Assembly: GCA_023053685.1 (NCBI GenBank)
Contig: JALIGW010000005.1
Coordinates: 18,456,501-18,520,500, forward strand
Length of the DNA stretch: 64,000 bases
Reading direction: 5' to 3'
Source: Diadophis punctatus similis
Taxonomy: Eukaryota; Chordata; Lepidosauria; Squamata; Dipsadidae
The notes under the pieces were generated by a model. That model did not search any database. It worked only from the letters and a program-made list of their open reading frames with translations, and was not told the origin of the DNA. Shown piece by piece: positions 1 to 10,522 of the stretch; positions within the stretch are counted from its first letter, which is position 1; each line of letters opens with the position of its first letter. The translations under genes were made by a program, and so were the position numbers.

Positions 1-2154
1 AACAGCAATATACAAGGACCAACATGCAAAAATGTTAATAAATAACAATTTGACTGAAAAAATAAGTATAGGGAAAGGAGTCCGACAGGGCTGTCCTCTA
101 GCCCCACTGCTATTTATAACAACATTAGAAGTACTCCTGAGACTGGTAAGAAACAGTAGTGCAATAAAAGGGCTTAAAATCAAGAAGGAAGAATATAAGG
201 TCCAAGCATTTGTGGACGATATGACGTATATTCTGGAAGACCCGTTAGAATCAGGAATTGCTTTGCTGGAAGAAATAGAAAAGCATGGAAATGTAACAGG
301 ATTAAAAATAAATAAGGATAAAACAAAAATAATAACTAAAAATCTTACAGAAGACCAAAACAGAGCTCTAGAAACAAGATTGGAAATTAAGACGGTAAAA
401 AAAAATCAAATATCTAGGATTGTGGCTAACACTGAAGTGTAGTTCTATAAAAGAGGACAGCTATACAAAATTAACACAAAAAATTAGTAAGGATTTAGAA
501 AATTGGTCTAAACTACAATTATCATATTTGGGGAAGATAGCGGTTATTAAAATGACTGTCCTCCCAAAAGTTTTATTCCTCTTCCAAGTAGCACCAATTA
601 GACTAAGGAGAAATTATTTTCTGGAACTAAACAATATAATTAGGAAATTCATTTGGGCCAAAAAGAAAGCTAGGTTTAAAACTAGTTCACTATACGATAA
701 AAGGCAGAGCGGCGGTCTTGGACTTCCAGATTGGGAGAGTTACTATACAGCAGCGGCATTCAGTTGGATAAAAGAGTGGGTAATATTAAGAAATAATAGA
801 ATCTTAACTTTGGAAGGTTTTGACTTACACGCTGGGTGGCATGCATTCCTATGGGACGGAAAGCATAAGACACATGCCTACTTCCAAAGGCATTACTTAA
901 GAGGGTCCCTAATTGAAGTCTGGCTTAAAATAAAGAAAGAGCACTATCCTAAAATCCCTAAATGGCTTTCTACCACTAAAGCCATTATTTATCCTAATTT
1001 ACTAAATAATAAAAAAAATTTCACCTATAAACAAATTCTAGACGATTACGACAATATTCGATCAAGGCAGGAACTTAGAACACTTGGAATTGAATTAGAC
1101 TGGTGGCACTATCTACAAATAAGTACGAGGTACACTAAGGATGCAATACAACCCAGCTTTCAAAATGAACATGCCCTAGATAAAATCTTATTAGGACCAG
1201 ATGGAAAAATAATTTCTCGGCTTTAGAATTTTCTGATAGAATATAAACTTTTTGAAGAAGTGGTGAAAGGAAACATGATAGCCTGGGCACAAAACTTTGG
1301 CTATCCAATTACACTTTTAGAATGGGACAAAGTTTGGGAATTAAATTATAAACTTACATTAGCGGCCTCATACAAAGACAAATTATATAAAATGTTCTAC
1401 CGCTGGCACCTCCCCCCTGCCCGCTTGGCAAAAATGTTCCCAACAACCTTTCCAAAATGCTGGAAATGCAAAAAGGAGAGAGGAACATATTACCACCAAT
1501 GGAGGACTTGTCCCAAAGCTAGAAAGTTTTGGAATAAAATTAGAGCCTGGTTGGGAGAAATATTACAGAAAGAAATTGCTCTAAAGCCTGAATTGTTTTT
1601 ATTGGGGATATTGCGTACAAGATACTCAAAAGAAGAAAGATACCTCATTTTACACATAGCCACAGCAGCTAGACTATCATACGCCCAGAACTGGAAATCA
1701 GAACACGTGCCCACTGCTTCGATGGTCCTCAGAAAAGTACTCGATTGCGCAGAAATGTGCAAACTGACAATGGAGATTCACGGAAAAGACGACACGGATT
1801 TTTACGAAATATGGAATAAGGTATACAATTGGATTAAACAAAACCCAAAATTAAAAATTTGGCTATAAGGATGAAGATGAATTGAGATATATTCATAAAT
1901 GCTTTCTTTACAAGCTGTAATTAAATTAACTAAATTACGGATGATATTCACCGATAATTACGATATGGAATGTACTTAAAATGTATATATAGATATTGAT
2001 ACGAAACAAACACTTTAATAACGCTGTTAAAGCATTGGACTATTTCTGGTTGTTGTTTGTAAATATGTGTACTTGTTTGTGTTTGTGTGTTTTGTTTGTG
2101 TCTTTTTTCTTATCGTAAAAATTTAATAAAGACTATTTTTTTTAAAAAAAAAAT
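1..2154 (+). mobile_element. L1-type LINE, 3' part, running in from the left edge
   Basis: This is the 3' half of an L1-clade non-LTR retrotransposon. It holds the end of ORF2 (see the pseudogene entry), then an AT-rich 3' untranslated region with T/G-rich stretches at 2040-2100, an AATAAA at about 2124 and a terminal A-rich tail to about 2154. The strand is A-rich, as usual for L1. The left boundary lies outside the window, so full length cannot be judged. The base after the tail begins a fragment of a palindromic hAT miniature element, which suggests that the L1 landed inside it. Confidence 0.85.
2..1868 (+). pseudogene. L1 ORF2 reverse transcriptase, C-terminal part, broken
   Basis: ORF2 of L1 encodes an endonuclease and reverse transcriptase that copies the element RNA at a nicked target site. 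Translation is open from base 2 and enters inside the RT domain: RQGCPLAPLLF is motif B and FVDDMTYI is the catalytic motif C, with FADD altered to FVDD but both aspartates kept. KYLGLWL follows near 405-425, then a long C-terminal domain. A terminal cysteine cluster (CWKC, then H and C; about 1459-1515) is typical of L1 ORF2. Two lesions are visible. A frameshift falls at the run of nine A near 394-402, where the frame changes before KYLGL. An in-frame TAG at 1224-1226 falls where the family usually has a tyrosine (ISRL*NFL). The final stop is at 1866-1868. The copy is not functional as it stands. Confidence 0.9.
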
Positions 2155-2180
2155 AAAGTTGCCAAGGTTGGAGACCTCTG
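2155..2180. mobile_element. right end of palindromic hAT miniature element
   Basis: The 26 bases directly after the L1 tail match, with one difference, the last 26 bases of the complete palindromic element at 17346-17474 (AAAGTTGCCAAGG then TTGGAGACC(C/T)CTG). Only this end is in the window. The rest may lie left of the L1, outside the window. Confidence 0.7.
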
Positions 2181-2999
2181 AACTAGAGCATACTTAAGTG
2201 TATGTCTTCTATCGCCATGCAAGAAAGATTGAGTGGATATGTGTTGTGATTTAATGTTATGCTATTTAAAACTGGTGGTAAATGCTTTGTTTTTTTCCTG
2301 GTGGTATAAAATTAGACAAGAAGTTAGCAGCACTGCTCTGCTGGATCGCAAATCTATAAAAGCAGCAAGTATTACTCATGAGACAGATGTAGTTTATTAA
2401 AAGCTTCTTAGTGGATGGATTCATTTGGTCCATGGGCATTCCCCCATTGCTTTCCTGATTAGAGAATGCCATATGTATTTACAAATGTAGGCTAAAAGTA
2501 CATTAGCAGGGGGCTATTAAAAATGTATATATTCCTTAATATTCTACCAACTGTGGAGCTTCTTCTATCTCCTTCTTTTTCTAATGAACATTGGTGTCCT
2601 GAGGCAACCACTAAGAACTTAATGATCAGACAATTTTAATTCATTTCTCTGTGTTGGAATAATAAAACAAAGAGAATCTTGTGTAAATAAATAGCACTTA
2701 CTATCTTCACATGATTAATGGTACACCTGGTTGATTAAGATATAATTTCCTTCAGTTATAAACACTGAGCTTTAATGATCGCTTTCTGATTGGGCTCTCC
2801 ATGGCAGACCCATCCATTGGGTGGAGGCAAGGGAACCCATTCTTAATCCCACCCACCCTGCTATGCTACAAACATTCACTGCAAATTTCCCATAAGTGAA
2901 AATTAGGGGGGAGGAAGGAGTATTAGGTATGTTTGCTTCCTTCCTTGAGCTATTTATGAAAATAATCAATGTGTACAAAATAGATATATAAATATAATA
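2181..2999. other. no gene recognised
   Basis: This is AT-rich sequence with many stops in all frames. I see no protein, RNA gene or repeat family that I can name. Confidence 0.5.
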
Positions 3000-3105
3000 G
3001 GAAAGGAAGGAAGGAAGGAAGGAAGGAAGGAAGGAAGGAAGGAAGGAAGGAAGGAAGGAACAAACAAACAAACAAACAAACAAACAAATAAATAAATAAA
3101 TAAAT
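3000..3105. repeat. (GGAA)n then (CAAA)n and (TAAA)n microsatellite
   Basis: About 61 bases of GGAA units run straight into CAAA and then TAAA units. The long reading frames over it on the minus strand are only the repeat translated. Confidence 0.97.
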
Positions 3106-3435
3106 GTAAGACTGCTGAACTTTGACACCAAAACAAAAGTATTTGATGGGAAGTTTTCACTTATATACTTCTTATACAAACAAAATGGACTACCATATTG
3201 AATCAGTTATAACTATTTCTGATTTTATAGACTGGCAAGCAGTATGTTGTGTGTTATATATTGTCTATTGAGCGTGGGAGGGGGACTTGTCACCTTCAAG
3301 AATACCTTCCAATTGTGTTGCTGAAATCGAATTTTTTAAAAAAATTATTAGAGAAAGTAAATTAGACACATGCATAAAACTGTAGGTTTCAAGGTGATCT
3401 GTATGCAGACTTTCTTGTCAAAATTACGCATTCTA

Positions 3436-3660
3436 GAGCCGAGGTGGAGTTAGAGTGCAGTACTGCAGGCTACTTTAGCTGACTGTGATCAGCAGTTCAG
3501 CTGTTCAAATCTCACCGGCTCAGGGTTGACTCAGCCTTCCATCCTTCCGAGGTAGGTAAAATGAGGACCCAGATTGTTGGTGGCAATATAAATATACATT
3601 GCTTACTGGTATAAACCGCTTAGAGAGTGCTTGCACTATGAGGCGGTATATAAATCTCAC
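3436..3660 (+). mobile_element. Sauria-type tRNA-derived SINE
   Basis: SINEs are short RNA polymerase III-transcribed elements moved by LINE machinery. This copy starts with a degenerate tRNA-like A box (GAGGTGGAGTTAGAGTGC) and has a B box at GTTCAAATCTC. The conserved body follows (GGTTGACTCAGCCTTCC, GTAAAATGAGGACCCAG, AACCGCTTAGAGAG). Its 3' end (GCTTGCACTATGAGGCGG, then TATAAATCTCACAAA) differs from most copies here and matches the copy at 38994. A long microsatellite follows directly and is probably seeded by the SINE tail. Confidence 0.85.
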
Positions 3661-3718
3661 AAACAAACAAACAAACAAACAAACAAACAATGAATGAATG
3701 AATGAATGAATGAATGAA

Positions 3719-3761
<43 letters not shown>

Positions 3762-3793
3762 AGAATGAATGAATGAATGAATGAATGAATGAA

Positions 3794-3848
<55 letters not shown>

Positions 3849-3850
3849 AT
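3661..3850. repeat. compound (CAAA)n(TGAA)n(TAAA)n microsatellite
   Basis: About 190 bases of tetranucleotides switch between CAAA, TGAA and TAAA blocks, with TGAA and TAAA blocks each occurring twice. It directly follows the SINE 3' end. Confidence 0.97.
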
Positions 3851-4330
3851 TCATGCAGGAGCAGATTAAAGGGGATTTATAAGGAATCATATAAAAGTAA
3901 CACAGACTATCTTTGTTGCCACAAGGCCCTATTCCATTTACACTATGTTTGCAGATGCTAGAACCCTAATATAGACATAGGAAATTAGGACATTTTAATG
4001 TGTTGTATAGAACTGCCCCAGCCTGTATCTTCTGCATATGCTAAAATGAGACAGTTGCGAAAGGTTGTCACTGATTATTTAATTAATATATAGTTTTAGT
4101 TGTTTAATTAGAACAGAAACAAGAAGGAATGTTTGCAAGACATTGTGATACTGACACTCAATAAAACTGAATGGAATGGCTGCTACATAATGATTTGCCA
4201 AATGCCCTATATTTAATCTGGCAAGTTGTTGAGATGCGGTGTTTGGCAAATTGTGAACAAGACAGACATTTATGCCAATTATACCATCTTGTTTGCTGTT
4301 TTAATTTCTGCATCTGAAGGCTGCTATATG
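3851..4330. other. no gene recognised
   Basis: AT-rich sequence with no coding signal and no repeat family that I can name. Confidence 0.5.
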
Positions 4331-4459
4331 GTTTGGGGAATGTCTTTATTGGGTAGATTTATTATTATCATTGTTATTATTTGTAAGAGATACACGCACT
4401 TGTAACATTTTCCATTTTAGGTGCCCAAATGGCTTGATCAGGAGAGGATAGGACATTTA
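4331..4459 (+). repeat. exact 129-bp direct duplication, copy 1
   Basis: This stretch (GTTTGGGGAATGTC... to ...GATAGGACATTTA) recurs without a mismatch at 4747-4875, in the same orientation, 287 bases downstream. The flanks of the two copies do not match. No terminal repeats or tail suggest a transposon. Confidence 0.95.
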
Positions 4460-4746
4460 AGCACAATAGTGAACTGGAATTGAAATATTTCATTTGATGT
4501 GACTTCCCTTTTACATCTGTATTAACTTAATCTTGTGCTTCGCTATAAAAGAAGACCCACAAAACCTAAGAGCAGAATTCTGTGATAATCATGCACACAT
4601 GCATGTGCACACACATATAAACACCTCTATAGAGGGATAAATAATAAAATTATCTAATAAAATTATCTAATAAATAATGTGTTCATTATTTTCATTCTAG
4701 GTTTTATATTCAAATGACATCATTTCAAGGCTGGCTTAGCCAGCCA

Positions 4747-4875
4747 GTTTGGGGAATGTCTTTATTGGGTAGATTTATTATTATCATTGTTATTATTTGT
4801 AAGAGATACACGCACTTGTAACATTTTCCATTTTAGGTGCCCAAATGGCTTGATCAGGAGAGGATAGGACATTTA
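4747..4875 (+). repeat. exact 129-bp direct duplication, copy 2
   Basis: Second copy, identical over 129 bases to 4331-4459. It follows AGCCAGCCA and is followed by TTGCAGAACAG, whereas copy 1 is followed by AGCACAATAG. Confidence 0.95.
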
Positions 4876-5095
4876 TTGCAGAACAGAAAAATGTCATGAG
4901 TTGGCTTCGCTCTTATGTTAAATATGTTTCTAGCTTTAACTTAATAAAGCAGAAGATCATCTCTATTAGAATTACTGGGAGAGCTGTCAGATGAAATTCA
5001 TTTCATCCAAAATGGTAGAGTCCCTGAAGATCTGTGTCTAACATAATCTTTTGCTGTCTATTTAAGCTACTAGTGAGTATTCAATCACTCTACAA

Positions 5096-5230
5096 CAGGG
5101 GTGTCAAGCTCGCATCATCATGGCTGCATCATGTGATGTATCATGACTTTTCCCCCCTTCGCTAAATCAGGCGTGGGCGTGGCCAGCACATGACGCATCT
5201 GGCCCGTGGGCCGTGAGTTTGACAGCCCTG
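5096..5230. mobile_element. 135-bp hAT miniature element (CAGGGGTGTCAA ends)
   Basis: The element has inverted ends CAGGGGTGTCAAGCTC and GAGTTTGACAGCCCTG. It is flanked by an 8-bp target duplication with one mismatch: CTCTACAA at 5088-5095 and CTCTGCAA at 5231-5238. An 8-bp duplication and CAG...CTG ends are the hAT signature. It has no coding capacity. A second copy of the same length lies at 14875-15009. Confidence 0.9.
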
Positions 5231-5305
5231 CTCTGCAACATGTAGCTACCCATTTTCCATGGACGCCATTATTCCTTTCCATTTCTTGGGCTCTAGTTGA
5301 GCACA

Positions 5306-5525
5306 CACAGGTAGTCTTTGTTTACTGACTGCCTTGTTTAGTGACCATTCACTCTTGTGACGGTGATAAAAATGTAACTTTATGACCAATTCCTGCATTT
5401 ATGACCTTTTCAGGTCTGCAAAGCAAAGGAAAGCTGAAGTACGATTGTAAACAGAGTTGCAGTTTCGCTTGGTGACCACTTCACTTAACAACAGAGTTGC
5501 CGGCCCCAGTTGTTGACTAATTATA
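5306..5525. repeat. foldback repeat with AGTCCTCGACTTA-like ends, diverged
   Basis: It starts ACAGGTAGTCTTTG and contains TTTAGTGACC, ACCACTTCACTTAAC and GAGTTGCCGG blocks. These resemble the better copies at 6646-7303 and 20352-20635. I recognise this as an abundant reptile repeat but cannot assign a superfamily. Confidence 0.55.
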
Positions 5526-6067
5526 GTTACCAATTTTCTTTTTGAAATGTCATTGCCATTCTGTGGCCAGCTGCCTATTTCTAAAAAAAAATAACATTTT
5601 ATATACTTTTATTTCCAGTTCGAAGATTTCAAATTTTCCTTGGTTTGAGCTTCTCACATTCCATATTCCAATTATACATCCTTAAAAAATGAGAAGGCCG
5701 TTTTCTATTCTGACACTCTCAGTAACCACACTTCCTTCTGATTTTGAATTGTCTTTTGAATTACAGACCTGGTTGTGAAAGTTTCATTGTCTTTTCCAGT
5801 AACTGCCGGAGTTTCTTCTGACCTAGGAAGTCTCATCATCTTCTATCCAACTTGTATGCATTTTTTACAGCCATGTTTATAATTTTCAGTATCAATAATA
5901 CAAATGTTAAAAGTAGACATCTTCTAGGTATGTTATGGAGTTCTTAGTCCTGAGAGGTTAGCTCATACAGGCAAGGCATCACTTGTTCTCCCGATGTTGA
6001 GAATTACTCTTAGCTTTTTAAAAAAAAAATATTTTCTGATCAACCCTCTGGAGAGGTGTCCATTTTT
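5526..6067. other. no gene recognised
   Basis: T-rich sequence without a coding signal or an element that I can name. Confidence 0.5.
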
Positions 6068-6218
6068 CAGACAGACAGATTAACAGAGTTGGAAGGGACC
6101 TTGTAGGTCATTTAGTCCAACCCCCTGCCCAAGCAGGAGACTCTACATCTGCCTCTACCTAGGATCGAACTCACAACCTCCTGATTGTGAGGCAAGAGCT
6201 CCACCTCTAGGCCACAGC
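6068..6218 (-). mobile_element. tRNA-derived SINE with CR1-like 3' end
   Basis: Read on the minus strand, it begins with a tRNA-like A box (GTGGCCTAGAGGTGGAGC) and a B box (GAGTTCGATCCTAGG). It ends with a block shared with CR1 3' ends (AAGGTCCCTTCCAACTCTG). The shared tail suggests mobilisation by CR1. It differs from the Sauria-type SINE elsewhere in the window. Confidence 0.75.
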
Positions 6219-6645
6219 ATAAAAATTATTGTTTTAGTTTAAGAATTTCAGGTACAGTATTGGATGAACGTACTGATACCTCTCTTAGTAGCTCTGTTTC
6301 AGTCCTGTTTGCAATCATCTTCTGCATTTCTTATTAAAGGAAGTAATAATAAAACCTGAAGATTTTTCCCCCCTCAGATTTCAAAATGCATTTTCTCAGA
6401 AAGGTTTTGCCTACAGCTGACTTAAAACTATGGCATTAAAAATATTATTAACCGAGACAGGGAATAGGAATAAAGAGGAAGGGATTCAGATTGGGGTTGT
6501 GATAAGCAGGGGGAGCTGTGCTGGGTGGTAATATACTGTAGAGTATATTAAGGGAAGAGGATAACTAGGGCCAATGTGAGTGAAGGAAAAAGAAAAGTCA
6601 ATGGACTGTATCTCTAATGGAATGGTGTCATGATGTAAATGGGGG
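6219..6645. other. no gene recognised
   Basis: Mixed sequence with no coding signal. GGGATTCAGATTGGGG and neighbouring purine-rich stretches are not assignable. Confidence 0.45.
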
Positions 6646-6688
6646 GATATATAGGTAGTGCTCAATTTATGAGCACTACCTATATATC
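6646..6688. repeat. perfect 19-bp inverted repeat (hairpin)
   Basis: GATATATAGGTAGTGCTCA at 6646-6664 is followed, after a 5-base loop, by its exact reverse complement at 6670-6688. It sits at the left end of the foldback repeat, where other copies have a single terminal block. Confidence 0.95.
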
Positions 6689-7001
6689 ACAATTGAGGCC
6701 AAATTTTCTGTTGTTAAGTGAAACAGTTTTTAAGTGAGTTTTGTTCCATTTTACGACCTTTCTTGCCACCGTTGTGAAGTGAATCACTGCAGTAGTTAAG
6801 TTAGTAACGCAGTTGTAAAGTGAATATGGCTACCCCATTGACTTTGCTGGTCAGAAGGTTGAAAAAAGGGATCACATGACCCCAGGATACTGCAATTGTC
6901 ATCAGTATAAACCAGTTGCCAAGCATCTGAATTTTTTTCCTGTGACCATGGGGATAGGGCAATGGTTGTTAAGTGTGAATATGTGAAAAACGATCACAAA
7001 T

Positions 7002-7221
7002 GCCGCGGTGGCGCAGCGGTTAGAATGCAGTATTGCAGGTGAATTCTGCTGACTGTCAGCAGTACGATCCTGACTGGCTCAAGGTTGACTCAGCCTTCCA
7101 TTCTTCTGAGGTTGATAAAACGAGGACCTAGATTGTTGGGGTCAATATGCTGATTTTGTAAACTGCTTTGAGAGAGCTGTAAAGCACTATGAAGTGGTAT
7201 ATACGTCTGAATGCTATTGCT
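7002..7221 (+). mobile_element. Sauria-type tRNA-derived SINE, full-length
   Basis: It starts GCCGCGGTGGCGCAGCGGTT (A-box region), has a degenerate B box at AGTACGATCCTG, then the conserved body, and ends in ATGCTATTGCT. It interrupts the foldback repeat between AAAAACGATCACAAA and AAGTCACTTTTTT. It is therefore the younger insertion. Confidence 0.88.
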
Positions 7222-7303
7222 AAGTGCTAAGTCACTTTTTTCAGTGCTTTGGTAACTTCAAACGGTCATTAAATGAATGCTTGTAAATTGAGGACTGTCT
7301 GTA

Positions 7304-8473
7304 GAAGGTTTAAGAAATTAGGAAGAACAATATTTTTAAGAATGAGCACATGGGTATGATTATTCCATTTTCTAGAATCATTAATAAGTACATAAATAAG
7401 GTACTATGGCATTGCCTTTACCGTATTTTTCTGTCTCTCTCTCTATTGAGATCACATACTAAATAACTGCAGAATCAATTTCCTTTCGCTTCAGCAAGTT
7501 TTTCCTTTGTGAAGACAAACAATGTTAAATGTCTGTACACGTGATTATTTTCATGTGCAGCCTTTCAGAAAATGACACAGTCATCAGATCTTATGAAGCT
7601 GTGGAAGCCTAGGAAGTAAGGGGGAAAACACCCCCCCCCATGTAATAGGATTATTGAAGTCTTATTCTTCATTTGCATCTGAGCTAATAAAGTGTGACCA
7701 GATTAAGCCATTCTGTGATATTTTCTCTAGCTGCTAGGATATGAAATGTTGATTTTTGCATTGTAAATATGCTGCATTAACAACTTGACCACATCTGCAT
7801 ATAGAAACATTATTTGCGTTGTGGTTTGGATGCACAATATTATAGTAGGTGATAGTATGTAGATTAAAAGCCGAACATTTTGCAAAAAGAAATGAAAGGC
7901 TGATGGTGTTTTTTTTAAAAAAAATATTGCAAACATGGTTTTGAAAAAACAAAATTCCAGTGAAATGGAAAACGCATTTGAATATCTCATAAACTCAATT
8001 CACCAACTCCCTCCCTTTCCCCCATATCAAAGAGTTATTTGATCCAACTATTTGGCATTTAAAAAATGCAATTGTCCCAGATCAATCTCTATAAATCAAG
8101 GGTAATTTCATGTGGATGAAGATTGACATATCTTATTGTGTAGCTACTCTCTGATGATCAAAAGCAAATACACCTGCTTTATGTCTTACCTTGTTGGATG
8201 ATAAGATAATGAAATCATGCTAATGCTATTCAGAATTCTCAAGTGATCAATTTAAGCTATTTTTAAAGCGGGCTTTGATATTGGGTTGGCCTTTCTTTAC
8301 AGATACCATTTTAGCAATTGTTTTATACATCTACAGTTTTTGACTATTCGACCTGTGTCCAGAGAGGTCTGCAGTAGGATTAATCAATATATGGCCACAA
8401 TCACACACCTGCCCACCATTTTTTTACTTGTGCCATGGCATGTGAAAAGAGGCAGGATATAGTTATGGACATC
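7304..8473. other. no gene recognised
   Basis: AT-rich sequence. The longest minus-strand open frame (about 87 codons near 7727-7990) shows no motif and low complexity. Confidence 0.5.
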
Positions 8474-9050
8474 TTTATTTTTTTATTTTATTTTATAAAA
8501 TAAAGGGCGGCATTATTTCTATGCCGCCCTACTCCCTAAGGACTCAGGGTGGCGTACATCATTTTAAGAAACAACCAACAAATCATTAAAAACAGTTTAA
8601 AAACAATTAAAAACACATATAAAAACCATACATACGTGGGGGAGACATCAGATGTAAGGTTGTCTCAAAATCACCCCGCCTGAAGGAAGAGCCATGTCTT
8701 AATGGCTTTTCGGAAGGCCAGCAAGGTGGGGATAATTCGGATCTCTGGGGGAAGTTGGTTCCAGAGAACAGGGGCCCCTACAGAGAAGGCCCTCCCCCTA
8801 GGCCCCGCCAGTCGGCATTGTTTGGCTGATGGGACCCGGAGGAAGCCCACTCTGTGGACCTCACCGGTCAAAGAGAAGTGTGAGGTAGGATGCGGTCCCG
8901 GAGATAGCCTGGTCCTAAGCCATGTAGGGCTTTAAAGATGATGATCAACACCTTGAATTGCACCCGGAGACCAATGGGCACCCAATGCAGCTGGCGGAGT
9001 ATGGGTGTTACGTGGGTGTATCTTGAGACACCCACCACAGCACGCGCATC
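8474..9050 (-). pseudogene. L2 LINE 3' end: ORF2 C-terminus and 3' UTR
   Basis: On the minus strand this reads ARAVVGVSRYTHVTP near 9048-9005, then a C-terminal block from 8871 to 8671 (VGFLRVPSAKQCRLAGPRG, then WNQLPPEIRIIPTLLAF). A 3' UTR with the GCCGCCCT...AGGGCGGCAT hairpin-like end and an A-rich tail follows. These blocks match the C-terminus of the near full-length L2 at 41368-44523. The fragment is 5'-truncated, and the frame is broken between the two blocks near 8890, where CTTCTC and GAGGTAGG lie. No catalytic residues of the RT are present. Confidence 0.85.
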
Positions 9051-9822
9051 TTGACTCTATTCACCCTAACCCTGCAAAACTCTTGATCATGCATGGTTAA
9101 TTACTATGTGGGAACTAGATGTTGCTAAAGAGCTTCTCCTTTTCACCAGTTTAAACAAATCTTGGATCACTAGAAATTATAATTGAAGTCAGGCAAACAT
9201 TTTTTTTCCCCTGAGACACAACATGCCAGTTTGATGAGGGCTGCTTCAACGGCATTGAAGGAAAGATTTTGTCAGGAGAACATGAACTTATTTTGACAGC
9301 CAAGGAAGCATCTCACCTCAGATAAGATTATTCATCCATCTGTCTATATATTCCAGGATGGGACATAAAACTTATAGTGACAAGACATTTGTCATGAAGT
9401 TGCAGCACACACTCTTCCCTTTAAGTATTTGCATGTGGTGTCACAACACAAAAACATAAGGTGGAGCTTATGTTATGTTGTCACAATGATTTACTGAATT
9501 CTATGAACCTGAGAATGAAAATGGATATTTTCAAAATATTGCAGAAGAATAGCACTTGGAGATTCCTTTTCTATTGTATGAGTGTCTAGTCAGCTCCCCT
9601 TAAATCCAAATGGAACTAGACTGAAGATCAAAAGAGAATCTGCTTAATGGATTTGTAGATAAAAGTTGCTGAAATACATACTTACTGAGTTTTCAAGAAT
9701 CTTCAACACCCTTTTTCCTTCCAATAAACCCACATAACAAGATTTTGTGGGAATGGAGTTTCCTTGATTACTAGAGGACTGCTTGACAAATGTATATTTC
9801 ATCATTTTGGTGTAATATGGAC
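9051..9822. other. no gene recognised
   Basis: AT-rich sequence with no coding signal or named repeat. Confidence 0.5.
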
Positions 9823-10089
9823 CAGAGGTGCTATTCACTTACCTTTACTACCGGTTCACAAATGTGAGTGCGTGCACACTTCCGTGCATGCGCGCAACCT
9901 TCCAGGCATGTGCTTTGCTCATGTGCATGGCTTGCAAGCATTCACGCGGCTGCAAAACATGCAGAAATAGGATGGTGGGGTGGGGGTGGGGTGGGGTGGG
10001 GTGGGGTGGGGTGGGGTGGGCGGGCCCACCCACAGGTTGCCGTTACCGGTTTGCCCGAACCGGTTCAAACCGGCAGAATACCACCTCTG
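9823..10089. mobile_element. GGTGGG-ended hAT-like element, copy A, 267 bp
   Basis: It starts CAGAGGTGCTATTC and ends GAATACCACCTCTG. It is flanked by a perfect 8-bp target duplication, ATATGGAC (9815-9822 and 10090-10097). Inside are GC-rich CATGCGCGCAA-type motifs and a GGGGT tract. Superfamily hAT is inferred from the CAG ends and the 8-bp duplication. Confidence 0.9.
9975..10022 (+). repeat. (GGGGT)n tract
   Basis: Eight or more G4-5 runs separated by single T lie inside the hAT-like element. Such a strand could fold into a G-quadruplex. Confidence 0.9.
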
Positions 10090-10403
10090 ATATGGACAAC
10101 TATAGATGTCTATGTTCCATGTCACATTTTGGATCCCCACAAGTTTGTAAAGACTAAATATGACAGCCAAAGGATGATCTTTGAGTCTACTCATTTATAT
10201 TTCATATTACTTTTATATTCTAGAATTACCTTATATTTTAACCCCCATCCAATACCAAGGTCAAAAGTGTCATCCTCACCTGTAATCATACTTCTTCAGG
10301 TCCTGGTTGAAAAACTTGCACTTGTGCAATGTCCTAAATGAAGAAATCTTTCCACATTCTTCCTAAACCTTAATAGTGCCTAAACACTGTAGGAATTCAA
10401 GCT

Positions 10404-10522
10404 AGCAATAGCACTTAGACTTATATACCACTCCATAGTGCTTTACAGCATTCCCTGAGTGGTTTACAGAGTCACCATATCATACCCCCCCAATAATTTG
10501 GGTCCTCATTTTACTGACCTTG
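10404..10522 (-). mobile_element. Sauria-type SINE, 3' part
   Basis: Left to right it reads AGCAATAGCACTTAGAC, AGTGCTTTACAGC and TTTGGGTCCTCATTTTACTG, the reverse complement of the SINE 3' half. The tRNA-like head is absent. Confidence 0.8.

Larger units (their letters stand above)
6646..7303. mobile_element. foldback repeat split by a Sauria SINE
   Basis: The repeat runs from a terminal hairpin at 6646-6688 to GAGGACTGTCTGTA near 7303. Internal blocks include CCATTTTACGACCTTTCTTG, GTTAAGTGAATCACTGC-like sequence and GATCACATGACCCCAGG. The right part (GTCACTTTTTTCAGTGC...) resumes after the SINE at 7002-7221. The related copy at 20352-20635 is uninterrupted. No coding capacity is seen. It is a DNA-transposon-like element of uncertain superfamily. 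Confidence 0.7.

Noticed and set aside
3000..3850. Tandem units considered as a CRISPR-like array
   Set aside because: They are pure tetranucleotide microsatellites without spacers, in a vertebrate genome.
7002..7075. A tRNA gene suggested by A and B boxes
   Set aside because: The boxes belong to the tRNA-like head of a SINE; no cloverleaf with an intact anticodon arm and acceptor stem forms.
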